This document shows, one piece after another, positions 7,614 through 14,540 of a DNA stretch of 19,573 bases. Within the stretch, counting starts at the first letter, position 1, and the number at the start of each line of letters is the position of its first letter. Origin of the DNA: CAYUYV01 sp050331455 (GTDB lineage Bacteria > Pseudomonadota > Alphaproteobacteria > JAJFIK01). Position numbers and translations under genes: made by a program. The stretch is taken from NCBI GenBank assembly GCA_050331455.1, contig JBHJGV010000076.1:1-19573 (forward strand). The letters are read 5' to 3'. A model generated the notes under the pieces. It was not told the origin of the DNA and did not search any database. It was given only the letters and a program-made list of their open reading frames with translations.

Positions 7614-7960
7614 GATCGCCTGAACCTAATATTTTCCTGGTAGAAGACAAATTTCTTGTTGCACAGCTCACGAGATATGCAACACAATCCAAAAGCTAGA
7701 GTTTCTGCGCCCCTCACCCGTTGCATATCCACGGTGCACATTAACACCGCAGATAAGCTATCTTAACCGACATTTCCCAGATGAAGCCCAAAACCGCGTT
7801 GCCAGATGTCGTCAGAGCACCAACGCATCGATTTTGGACCTCGTTTTTCAATCCCGGCGATATAGTATCGCTGGAAATCGCCTCTGAGAAGCCATTTTGG
7901 GCGAAATTCCCGTCCTTCAGGCACAGTTTTCCCGTCGTCATCCCATGATAGCCCCCTTGT
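7614..7960. other. Non-coding gap with inverted site and IS1380 tail
   Basis: No gene is supported here. It contains the second GTTGCATA-type site (7658-7683), a further GTTGCATA at 7720-7727 followed by GGTGCACA, which may be a degraded third site, and from about 7741 a stretch that reads as the 3' non-coding tail of the IS1380-like relic on the minus strand. An open minus-strand frame across 7741-8028 has no protein character. Confidence 0.4.
7658..7683 (-). repeat. 26-bp site GTTGCATA-N10-TGTGCAAC, copy 2 (inverted)
   Basis: On the plus strand this reads GTTGCACA (7658-7665), ten bases, TATGCAAC (7676-7683); its reverse complement has the same two 8-mers in the same order and spacing as the site at 7064-7089. 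All 16 arm bases match while the 10-base cores are unrelated. It lies 44 bases upstream of the membrane-protein start. Confidence 0.8.
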
Positions 7961-8197
7961 TCAACCCGCTGAACCAGCTGGTCGGCGCAGATCCGCGATG
8001 TTCTCCAAGATGCGGCGCATGAGATCACGCGGCACCGCGACCTCGGTCATCTGGAAGCCGAGCGCTTCATCCAATTCTCGAAACACCAGCAGATCGGCAT
8101 CGGAGGTGAGGCGGGAGCCGTAAAAGTCCAGCTTCAAACGGCGGTCGAAACCGACCCTCAAGGCACCCCGATCATCTTCACCCGCTGTGCGGTCCAT
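7961..8197 (-). mobile_element. Internally deleted IS1380-family transposase relic
   Basis: The first 45 or so residues (LRVGFDRRLKLDFYGSRLTS, then ADLLVFRELDEALG) match the conserved N-terminus of IS1380-family transposases. They run directly into FQMTEVAVPRDLMRRIL, which belongs to the extreme C-terminus of the same family. More than 300 residues holding the DDE catalytic core are therefore missing, and the join is in frame, giving a 78-residue product with no possible transposase activity. The element may have been mobilised in trans if its ends survive; the ends could not be defined by eye. Confidence 0.72.
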
Positions 8198-8345
8198 GAA
8201 ACGCCTCGCACTTTCGCCTCAACCCATTGATATCATGACGCGAATCGGCACTCAGATGCACTTAATCGGAAAGTCATTCGGGGAATGCGGGTTGGGTTGG
8301 TCATTGTTCGTAGCTCATGCCGTCATTTGTGGCTTGCCTCAACAC

Positions 8346-8567
8346 ATGGCTGACCTTAAAGGATCTGGCAAATATCGCTCATTGCAGACGTTCCTGGAAC
8401 AGCCTGCGGCAAGGGGGTATGGCCGCAAGCAAAAGCTGGAGCGCGTCGGCGCAGCCTGGACCCGCCCGGATGGCGGCATCTGCTTAAGGCTCCACGGCAC
8501 TCAGATCGTCAGCGATGACATCTATCTCTACCCGGCCACAGTGGCAGACGACGAAGGCGCGCAATAG
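8346..8567 (+). CDS. Small hypothetical protein
   Basis: This 73-residue basic-then-acidic protein has no family assigned. The C-terminal part, KLERVGAAWTRPDGGICLRL followed by a short strand-rich end, loosely recalls small alphaproteobacterial plasmid or integrative-element proteins that share an IGxAW...DGxG pattern; this is a weak resemblance. The start at 8346 was preferred over an in-frame start at 8187 because the latter overlaps the IS1380 relic and adds unlike sequence. No good ribosome binding site is visible. The stop codon lies inside the loop of a strong hairpin. It could be a remnant rather than an active gene. Confidence 0.4.
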   Translation: MADLKGSGKYRSLQTFLEQPAARGYGRKQKLERVGAAWTRPDGGICLRLHGTQIVSDDIYLYPATVADDEGAQ

Positions 8568-8577
8568 CGCGCCTTCG
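8552..8577. terminator. Perfect 11-bp hairpin overlapping a stop codon
   Basis: CGAAGGCGCGC at 8552-8562 pairs with GCGCGCCTTCG at 8567-8577 across a 4-base loop (AATA). The stop codon TAG of the small ORF is at 8565-8567. It lies between the plus-strand small ORF and the minus-strand gene ending at 8592, so it could act for both. No T-run follows on either strand. Confidence 0.5.
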
Positions 8578-8591
8578 CTTGCCAGAAGAAT

Positions 8592-9383
8592 TTAGCTTTC
8601 TACATCTGTTACGAAAATTAACTGAGCGCCTTGGCTCCACGCTTCTAATCCAATTATTGCTGCCATGGCATCGATCTTGCGTTTAGCCCGCTTGAATATT
8701 GCCTCTTGCCGAGTATCAGCTAGTTTACCCGGACCACTCTCGGTAATTTCTCGACTGTATATCCTTTCGATCTGACCGTCTAATTTGATAGGTCTTTCAC
8801 TAATTTCTACACGGGTTCTATGGGCAATTTCTTGTGGCTGGATCGACTGCAGTTCTACTGGTTCGGAGCAAACATGTATTCTTAAATTGTCATAAACAAT
8901 CCTATGCGTCCCTATGTTGGAACCCTGTGCCAAAATACCGTTTCTAATAGCCGAGGGCGAAATAATTAGTGAATTCTCTAATATCTCACCAGCTTGGAAC
9001 GCTTTTTCATAAATCGCCCAATGAGAAAACCTTGGTGCAACATAATAAACTTCTGCTCCTTCATTTTCAAATTCTACCAAACGCTCAAACTGATGGCCTT
9101 GCTCATCGATAGGAAATCGCCAAAAGGGACGGTCAAGATTTGGGATTGGCTGGCCGGGATAGGCTCTTCGGAACTTCTGCATTTCCTGGCCAAGCTTGAA
9201 TTGGAGAATAAAGATTCTGCCGTTGTCCTTGAATCCTACGTCAAATCCAAGTTCTGCTTCATGGAGCAAGCTTGGTAAAAATGGTGTTGTTCTAAAACCA
9301 ACGCTTCCTAATAATTTTTGTGTTTCCCATGTGACCCCAAAGCCATAGGAAAATTCTGAAAGACGCTCATGCAGATTGATCAT
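8592..9383 (-). CDS. Hypothetical protein with possible PD-(D/E)xK nuclease core
   Basis: This 263-residue AT-rich gene is not confidently assigned. Residues 40-65 read LHEAELGFDVGFKDNG then RIFILQFKLG, which fits the core of the PD-(D/E)xK fold: Glu44 and Asp48, a hairpin turn, then a hydrophobic strand ending in Gln61-x-Lys63 (the QxK variant seen in Mrr-like nucleases). No signal peptide or membrane segment is seen. The rest is mixed alpha/beta with no motif recognised. It starts 30 bases after the Fic gene stop on the same strand, so the two are probably co-transcribed. Base composition is much lower in GC than Fic, suggesting separate origins. A non-nuclease role is possible; the catalytic assignment is inference. 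Confidence 0.55.
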   Translation of the reverse strand: MINLHERLSEFSYGFGVTWETQKLLGSVGFRTTPFLPSLLHEAELGFDVGFKDNGRIFILQFKLGQEMQKFRRAYPGQPIPNLDRPFWRFPIDEQGHQFERLVEFENEGAEVYYVAPRFSHWAIYEKAFQAGEILENSLIISPSAIRNGILAQGSNIGTHRIVYDNLRIHVCSEPVELQSIQPQEIAHRTRVEISERPIKLDGQIERIYSREITESGPGKLADTRQEAIFKRAKRKIDAMAAIIGLEAWSQGAQLIFVTDVES

Positions 9384-9413
9384 TTAATACTCTTAAGTTT
9401 GTTTGAAATCGTA

Positions 9414-10529
9414 TCAAGTCAACCTATACCACGTCCCGCGCCCGGCTCCATGGCGGGCCAGATGACCTTTCTCAACGAGCGCTTTGAGGTGATCCTTGAT
9501 CGTGTTGCGGCTTGCGCCGGTCACGGTCGCGGCGTCGCTCACGGTCACGCGGCCCCGGTCGCGTGCAAGCTCCAAGATGTGAACGGATAATTCCGGCAGT
9601 TCGCCCATCAGGAGCTTTTCGCGCTCCATACGCTGTTCCAGGCGGCGCTTTTGGCGTCGAAGCGCTTCGAGATAATACTCCACCCATGGGCTCCAATTGG
9701 GAGCCTTGGTACGGATCGTTCCTTGTGTCTGGCGCAAGGCCAGATAATAGGCTTCCTTGCTTTGCTCGATCACGCTTTCAAGCGAGCTATAGGGCACATA
9801 GGCGTAGCCCGCTCGCAGGAGAAGTAGCGTAGTTAGGATGCGCGAGAGCCGTCCATTACCGTCCTGGAACGGATGGATTTCCAGGATCACAACGATGAAG
9901 ACCGCAATCACCAGAAGCGGATGCAGGCTCTTCTGCTGAAACTGCTCGCGCGTCCACTCCACAAGCTCTTCCATCAAGCGCGGTGTATCGAACGGGCTTG
10001 CCGTCTCAAATACAATGCCGATGCGCTCGCCATCCTGGCCGATGGCTTCCACATTGTTCGACAGTTTTTTGTAGTCCCCGCGATGGCGTTCGTCCTTGCC
10101 GGAATAGTGCAGCAGATCACGGTGAAGCTGTTTGATGTGGTTCTCCGTAAGCGGAACGGCCTCGAAGCCGGTGAAGACCGTCTCCATCACATCGGCATAG
10201 CCCGCGACCTCCTGTTCGTCGCGCGTGGCGAAGGATTTGATCTCGATATTGGAAAGCAGGCGCTCGACCTCCCGGTCGGAAAGCTTCGCGCCCTCGATCC
10301 GGGTCGAGGAGCCAATGCTTTCGATGGTCGCCACGCGGCGCAGCGACGACAGCCGCTCGGGCGCAATGCGCCCGATAGCCCGCCAGGCCCCTTTGAATTC
10401 GTCGAGCTTAGCAATCAGCGCCAGAATTTCGGGCGTGATTGCGAGCGTTGAAATGTTGAGAGCGCCATCCAATTTGTCATCCAATCCCATCCAATCTACA
10501 GTACCGGCTCCCCATCCAATTCCATCCAT
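9414..10529 (-). CDS. Class II Fic family AMP-transferase with winged helix
   Basis: Fic enzymes usually transfer AMP from ATP onto a hydroxyl of a target protein. From the 10529 start the product has 371 residues. An N-terminal inhibitory motif SxxxEG is at residues 75-80 (Ser75, Glu79), the class II arrangement in which the inhibitory glutamate lies in the same chain. The catalytic loop HPFQDGNGR is at 219-227 with His219 as general base and all key residues intact. EHHH-like context IAVFIVVILEIHPF is typical. The last 50 residues (GRVTVSDAATVTGASRNTIK and on) form a winged-helix DNA-binding domain, suggesting autoregulation. The start is uncertain because several ATGs lie in a repetitive stretch; 10490 is the main alternative, and the long open extension to 10697 lacks family resemblance. 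It precedes the putative nuclease-like gene. Confidence 0.88.
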   Translation of the reverse strand: MDGIGWGAGTVDWMGLDDKLDGALNISTLAITPEILALIAKLDEFKGAWRAIGRIAPERLSSLRRVATIESIGSSTRIEGAKLSDREVERLLSNIEIKSFATRDEQEVAGYADVMETVFTGFEAVPLTENHIKQLHRDLLHYSGKDERHRGDYKKLSNNVEAIGQDGERIGIVFETASPFDTPRLMEELVEWTREQFQQKSLHPLLVIAVFIVVILEIHPFQDGNGRLSRILTTLLLLRAGYAYVPYSSLESVIEQSKEAYYLALRQTQGTIRTKAPNWSPWVEYYLEALRRQKRRLEQRMEREKLLMGELPELSVHILELARDRGRVTVSDAATVTGASRNTIKDHLKALVEKGHLARHGAGRGTWYRLT

Positions 10530-10530
10530 T
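10466..10530 (-). repeat. Iterated ATTGGATG octamers at the Fic start region
   Basis: On the plus strand CATCCAAT occurs exactly at 10466-10473, 10478-10485, 10488-10495 and 10513-10520, with a one-mismatch copy at 10523-10530. Spacings are 12, 10, 25 and 10 bases. Each copy creates an ATG on the coding strand; only some are in the Fic frame. It may be a repeat-derived N-terminal segment, or a set of operator half-sites near the promoter. Confidence 0.7.
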
Positions 10531-10720
10531 TCCGCCCAATTAAACAAACGGGCCCGTGGACGATCGGTTGCTTGCGATACGGACCCGTCAGCCCGGCCAG
10601 CCCGTGCCCCTTTCATTTTGAGACTGGAACTCCCGATGACGATGACCGCAAGATGCGTGCTGCATTGCGATACCGTCTTGGCACGGAAATCTGCCATTCT
10701 GACCGGGCCACTGTTTTTTG

Positions 10721-10900
10721 GAGCGCCCGGTCAGGTCATAGTCGCTCCGCCCGCAATGCGCTGCGCCGCACTTTTCCTGCGTCGTCCCGCACGGGGGTTG
10801 AGACAAATTCCACCGTGCGGGGGATTTTGTAGCGCACCAGCTTGTCGGCCAGGAAGGCCAGCAGCTCCTCGGCGCTCACGGGGTCGGGGGCGTCGACGAT
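10721..10900. repeat. Right copy of island-flanking direct repeat
   Basis: This is the counterpart of 6227-6406. It overlaps the natural 3' end of the complete acyl-CoA ligase. It begins at GAGCGCCCGG just after a T-rich stretch (TTTTTTG at 10714-10720) in the island. Confidence 0.93.
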
Positions 10901-12178
10901 GGCGTGGACCCGTTGGCCGAGATCGTCATCGGGCAGACCGATCACACAGGAAGAGCGCACGGCCGGGTGACTGTCGATGACCGCCTCCACCTCGGCCGGA
11001 TAGATATTCGCGCCGCCGGACAGGATCATGTCCGTGCGCCGGTCCGCGAGATAGAGATAACCGTCCGCATCGAGAGAGCCCATATCGCCGAGGCTCTCGA
11101 ACCCGTCGTCCCGGGCGCGGGGCTCGGCGCCCACATAGTGATACGTGCTGCCCTGGCCCGTGTCCGGGATCATGAAAATCTCGCCGACCTCGCCCGCGGG
11201 CAGGACCCGGCCCTCCGGATCGCAGATCTCGATGCGGCAGCCCACGGGCCGGCCGACGCTGCCCTTGTGCGCAAGCCATTCCGCGCCGGAAATGACCGTG
11301 CGCCCCTGGGCCTCCGTGCCCGCATAAAGCTCCCAGATGCGCTCCGCGCCCAGCCAGTCGATCCAGGCCTCTTTGAGCCAGGGCGGGCAGGGGGCCGCCA
11401 GATGCCACAGGACTTGCACGGAGGACAGGTCGTAGCGGTCCCGGATTTCCGGCTCCAGCCGCCAGATGCGCTGCATCATGGTCGGCACCAGCATCAACCA
11501 ATTGACCTTGTACCGATCGATGAGCGCAAGGGTCCGCTCGGCGTCAAACCGGCTCATCACCACCAGGTGATGGCCCATGAAAAGGCCCCGGGCGGAAAAG
11601 GTGAAGGGCGCATTGTGGTAGAGCGGCCCCGGCACCAGATGCACCATGTCCGGTGCCATGCCAAGAAAGTCGGCTTGCGGATCGAACGCACCGGGCTCGC
11701 CGGCGACGATCAGTTTCGGCCGCCCCGTGCTGCCGCCGGAAGTGGGCGCCTTCCAGTTCGGGCTGATCGCGTCGGGCAGGGGATCCGTGCCGATGGTCTG
11801 TGGCGGGACATAATCGCCGCCGATGCGCGGCCGGCCCGTGGCCACGCCCTCGGGCCCGCCGACCACCAGAGCCGGGTCGGCGAGATCCACAATGGCCGCG
11901 AATTCCGCCGCCGGCAGGCGCGCGGACACGGGCTGGGGGATGGCGCCCAGCTTCCAGGCCGCCAGCGCTGCTTCATAGAAGGCAAGGCCATTGGGCAGGC
12001 CGATGGTCACCATGCGGCCCTGGCGCACGCCGAAATTGGCAAAGGCCCGGGCCAGCCGGTTCGTGCGCGCCTCAAGCTCGCCCCGCGTCACGGTGACGTC
12101 GTCATGGGTGATGGCGGGGCGGTGGGGATCCCGCGCCGCCTGGAGGGCGATCAGCCGGCTGATGGAAAGCGGGCCCAT
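10736..12178 (-). CDS. AMP-forming acyl-CoA ligase, BaiB-like
   Basis: This 480-residue ANL-superfamily enzyme activates a carboxylic acid with ATP and forms a CoA thioester. Visible motifs: the P-loop variant PTSGGSTGRPKLI (SGGSTG rather than SGTTG, as in the bile-acid-CoA ligase branch), ELYAGTEAQG (A5), GYLYLADRRTDMILSGG (A7/A8 hinge) and a catalytic lysine in DAGKVRR near the end. The substrate is unknown; the branch favours bulky sterol- or bile-acid-like or CoA-linked cyclic acids, which is inference. The start at 12178 overlaps the stop of the upstream ligase as TGATG, implying translational coupling. Its last 54 codons are duplicated at the far side of the island, and its sequence is intact despite that. 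Confidence 0.9.
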   Translation of the reverse strand: MGPLSISRLIALQAARDPHRPAITHDDVTVTRGELEARTNRLARAFANFGVRQGRMVTIGLPNGLAFYEAALAAWKLGAIPQPVSARLPAAEFAAIVDLADPALVVGGPEGVATGRPRIGGDYVPPQTIGTDPLPDAISPNWKAPTSGGSTGRPKLIVAGEPGAFDPQADFLGMAPDMVHLVPGPLYHNAPFTFSARGLFMGHHLVVMSRFDAERTLALIDRYKVNWLMLVPTMMQRIWRLEPEIRDRYDLSSVQVLWHLAAPCPPWLKEAWIDWLGAERIWELYAGTEAQGRTVISGAEWLAHKGSVGRPVGCRIEICDPEGRVLPAGEVGEIFMIPDTGQGSTYHYVGAEPRARDDGFESLGDMGSLDADGYLYLADRRTDMILSGGANIYPAEVEAVIDSHPAVRSSCVIGLPDDDLGQRVHAIVDAPDPVSAEELLAFLADKLVRYKIPRTVEFVSTPVRDDAGKVRRSALRAERL

Positions 12179-13746
12179 CAGTTCACCTGACGGTCCGCAT
12201 CTGTCCAGAAGGGTGCTCGCAGCTCCCGGCGCAGAACCTTGCCGGAGGGGTTGCGCGGCAGCATATCGGCGAAATCCACCGATTTCGGTACCTTGTAGCC
12301 GGCGATTCGTGTCCGTGCGAAAGCGCGGATCTCTTCTTCCGTCGCGCTCATGCCGTCCTTCAGCACAATGATGGCCTTGACGGCCTCGCCCCATTTTTCG
12401 TCCGGCACGCCGATCACGGCGGCATCGGCCACGGCCGGATGGGCGAACAGGGCGTTCTCCACTTCGGCCGGATAGATGTTCTCGCCCCCGGAGACGATCA
12501 TGTCCTTCACCCGGTCATAGATGAAGAGATAGCCGGCCTCGTCGAGATAGCCCGCGTCACCGGTGCGCATCCAGCCCTCTTCGACGGATTTGGCCGTGGC
12601 GTCCGGATTGTTCCAGTAGCCTTTCATGACCATGCCGCCCTTGATCAGGATCTCGCCGACCTCGCCAGGGGGCACCGTGTTGCCCTGGCCGTCCACGAGC
12701 TTGACCTCGACGCCCGGCGCCGTGATGCCGCACGAGCGCAGACGGTTGCGCGCCGGCTCATGATCTTCCGGGGGCAGATAAGTGCCCGCGCCGCAGGTTT
12801 CCGTCATGCCGTAAAGCTGAACGAAATCGCAGCCGAAGACCTCTTTGGCCTGCTTGATCGTGTCCTCGGCGATGGGCGAGGCGCCATAGATGATCATGTC
12901 GAGACTGGAGAGGTCCCGGGTCTTCGATCCGGGGTGCAGGAGCAGGAAATTGATCACTGCCGGCACAATGAACATCTTGTTGATGCGATGGCGCTCGATC
13001 AGGTCCAGGATCACGCCCGGGTCCACATCGCGCAGGATGACATTGGCGCAGCCCTGGGCGATGCCCATCAGGCCGATATTGGCGCCGGCCACGTGAAACA
13101 CGGGCATACAGACGAAATTGACCGTGCCCGGTTCCCAATTGGCGTAACCGGCATCGGCGCCCGAGTCGAGCAGGGCGAAATAATTATCGTTGGTGAGCTG
13201 AACGCCCTTGGGGTGGCCCGTCGTGCCGCTGGTGTAAAGCTGGATCACGTCATCGCTGCCGAAGCCCGGAAGCAAGGGGTCCCCGTCCCTCTGGACAAAG
13301 CGCCAGGCCTCGAAACCGGGCCAGGACGCGCGCGGGCCATCCAGAGCGATGATGGTCTCGACGCCCGGGATGTCGTCCCGGATCTCGTCAACGATAGCCT
13401 CGAATTCGGGGCCGACAAACAGCACACGGGTCTTGGAGTCGTTGAGGATATAGGCGATTTCCGGCCCGGCGAGGCGCCAGTTCACCCCCACGACGACGCT
13501 GGCGGCCTTGAAGGCGCCAAAGAGCACTTCGAAATAAGCAATATCGTTCTTGGCGAGATAGCCGACCCGGTCGCCCGGGCGCAGGCCGAGATCGAGCAGG
13601 CCATTGGCCACCTTGTTCGAACGGTGGTCGAGCTGGGCATAACTGACGACCTCGTCATCCATGATCAGGGCCGGCTTGTCCCCCCAGTCCTTGGCCCCGT
13701 TTCGGACGATATCCGCGAGCGTCGTGAGCCGCGATGAATCCAGCAT
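12178..13746 (-). CDS. AMP-forming long-chain fatty acyl-CoA ligase-like protein
   Basis: This 522-residue ANL-superfamily ligase carries all standard motifs: P-loop LYTSGTTGHPKGVQLT, YGMTETCG (A5), the hinge segment YLFIYDRVKDMIVSGGENIY and the C-terminal catalytic lysine in RNPSGKVLRR. The layout matches FadD-like or medium/long-chain acyl-CoA synthetases of alphaproteobacteria; the exact acyl substrate is not deducible. Start 13746 has GGGGAG about 6 bases upstream on the minus strand; a start at 13776 would add ten residues without an obvious ribosome site. It is first in a two-gene operon with the BaiB-like ligase (TGATG overlap), so the two probably act on related acids or successive intermediates. 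Confidence 0.9.
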   Translation of the reverse strand: MLDSSRLTTLADIVRNGAKDWGDKPALIMDDEVVSYAQLDHRSNKVANGLLDLGLRPGDRVGYLAKNDIAYFEVLFGAFKAASVVVGVNWRLAGPEIAYILNDSKTRVLFVGPEFEAIVDEIRDDIPGVETIIALDGPRASWPGFEAWRFVQRDGDPLLPGFGSDDVIQLYTSGTTGHPKGVQLTNDNYFALLDSGADAGYANWEPGTVNFVCMPVFHVAGANIGLMGIAQGCANVILRDVDPGVILDLIERHRINKMFIVPAVINFLLLHPGSKTRDLSSLDMIIYGASPIAEDTIKQAKEVFGCDFVQLYGMTETCGAGTYLPPEDHEPARNRLRSCGITAPGVEVKLVDGQGNTVPPGEVGEILIKGGMVMKGYWNNPDATAKSVEEGWMRTGDAGYLDEAGYLFIYDRVKDMIVSGGENIYPAEVENALFAHPAVADAAVIGVPDEKWGEAVKAIIVLKDGMSATEEEIRAFARTRIAGYKVPKSVDFADMLPRNPSGKVLRRELRAPFWTDADRQVN

Positions 13747-13876
13747 TGTCTTCTCCCCAGACCGCAAATCCGCCATCCACGAAGCCTCGCGCCGCGCCCG
13801 CTTCGTGGGCCTGTCGCCATCTTAAGCCATTGGCTGCGCTTGGCGAGGGGGAAGGACGGGGAAGGGAATGGAGCAG

Positions 13877-13910
13877 AAAAAAACGGGCCGGCGTTACGGC
13901 TGCCGGCCCG
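13877..13910 (-). terminator. Intrinsic terminator after the FKBP gene
   Basis: Read on the minus strand, CGGGCCGGC (13910-13902), nine loop bases and GCCGGCCCG (13892-13884) form a perfect 9-bp GC stem, followed by seven T (13883-13877). This is a standard Rho-independent terminator about 60 bases past the FKBP stop, which separates that gene from the ligase operon downstream. Confidence 0.88.
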
Positions 13911-13952
13911 CTCGGTGGTCCGTGCTCGGTGGTCCGTGCTCCGTGGTCCGGT
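13911..13952. repeat. 14-nt tandem repeat between FKBP stop and terminator
   Basis: CTCGGTGGTCCGTG occurs at 13911-13924 and 13925-13938, with a third slightly diverged copy from 13939 (CTCCGTGGTCCG). It occupies the transcribed trailer of the FKBP gene. Perfect identity of the first two copies suggests recent slippage. Confidence 0.82.
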
Positions 13953-13968
13953 GGTGGGCCCGCCGGCC

Positions 13969-14427
13969 TCACTTCACCTCGATCAGTTCCACGTCGAAGA
14001 TCAGGGTCTTGCCGCACAGGTCCGGATGGCCGCAGCGGCCGGGCGTGCCATAGGCGATTTCGGCCGGGATCACGAGCTGGGCCTTGGCGCCTTCCTTCAT
14101 GAGCTGAAGACCTTCCGTCCAGCCGGCGATCACCCGGTTCAGCGGGAATTCGATGGGACGGTTGCGCTTATAAGAGCTGTCGAACACGTCGCCGTCGATG
14201 GTGCTGCCCACATAATGGACCTTCACCGTGTCCGTTGCGGCCGGATTGCGGCCCGTGCCTTCCTTGAGGGTGCGGATCTGAAGGCCGCTGTCGGTCACGG
14301 TCACGCCGTCCACCTGGGCGTTCTTGTCCAGAAAGGCCTGTTCCTCGGCCATGCCGGCGAGCGCGCCGGTGCTGAGGGCGCCGGCAAGGGCAAGGCCGGA
14401 GGCCAGGCGGATGATCTGCTTCAGCAT
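13969..14427 (-). CDS. FKBP-type peptidyl-prolyl cis-trans isomerase, exported
   Basis: This 152-residue enzyme catalyses Xaa-Pro bond isomerisation and is predicted to be periplasmic: residues 1-24 (MLKQIIRLASGLALAGALST then GALA) form a signal peptide. The FKBP core follows: DTVKVHYVG, FDSSYKRNRPIEFPL, NRVIAGWTEGLQLMKEGAK, VIPAEIAYG and LIFDVELIEV. It is short because it lacks the usual FkpA-type dimerisation domain. The loop that normally holds IPPNATL is replaced by GRCGHPDLCGKTL, with two cysteines that could form a disulfide in the periplasm. Start 14427 has AGGGGA 6 bases upstream. Convenient terminator downstream. Confidence 0.9.
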   Translation of the reverse strand: MLKQIIRLASGLALAGALSTGALAGMAEEQAFLDKNAQVDGVTVTDSGLQIRTLKEGTGRNPAATDTVKVHYVGSTIDGDVFDSSYKRNRPIEFPLNRVIAGWTEGLQLMKEGAKAQLVIPAEIAYGTPGRCGHPDLCGKTLIFDVELIEVK

Positions 14428-14540
14428 GGGAAGTCCCCTTGTTTCGCGAATCGCGTGGTCGATGGGTATCGCGGACTGAGTGCCCCGTTGGACCACCTTC
14501 GGCGGCAATCTTCAACGGGCAAGCGCCCGGTAACCCGTTT

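Larger units (their letters stand above)
6404..10720. mobile_element. Mosaic accessory island between two ligase 3'-end copies
   Basis: This segment lies exactly between the two direct repeats and differs in character from both sides. It holds gene remnants, markedly AT-rich stretches (about 6840-7740 and 8580-9400), an IS1380-type relic, two genes of unknown function, a small ORF and a Fic gene. No integrase, recombinase or tRNA gene is present. Regeneration of a gene's 3' end is the classic footprint of site-specific integration into a gene end, but homologous recombination with a diverged strain carrying extra DNA would give the same arrangement and better explains the 7 percent divergence of the repeats. 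Confidence 0.65.

Noticed and set aside
7064..7683. Integron gene cassette with attC sites
   Set aside because: The arms do not fit GTTRRRY/RYYYAAC (C at a required purine), and their order is reversed relative to attC; no integron integrase is present.
6404..10720. Classical integrative element with integrase and tRNA-type attachment
   Set aside because: No tyrosine or serine integrase gene and no tRNA were found, and the flanking repeats are too diverged for recent att sites.
10904..13737. Two long plus-strand open frames opposite the ligases
   Set aside because: They are His/Arg/Gly-rich shadow translations; the minus-strand ligases carry every expected motif.
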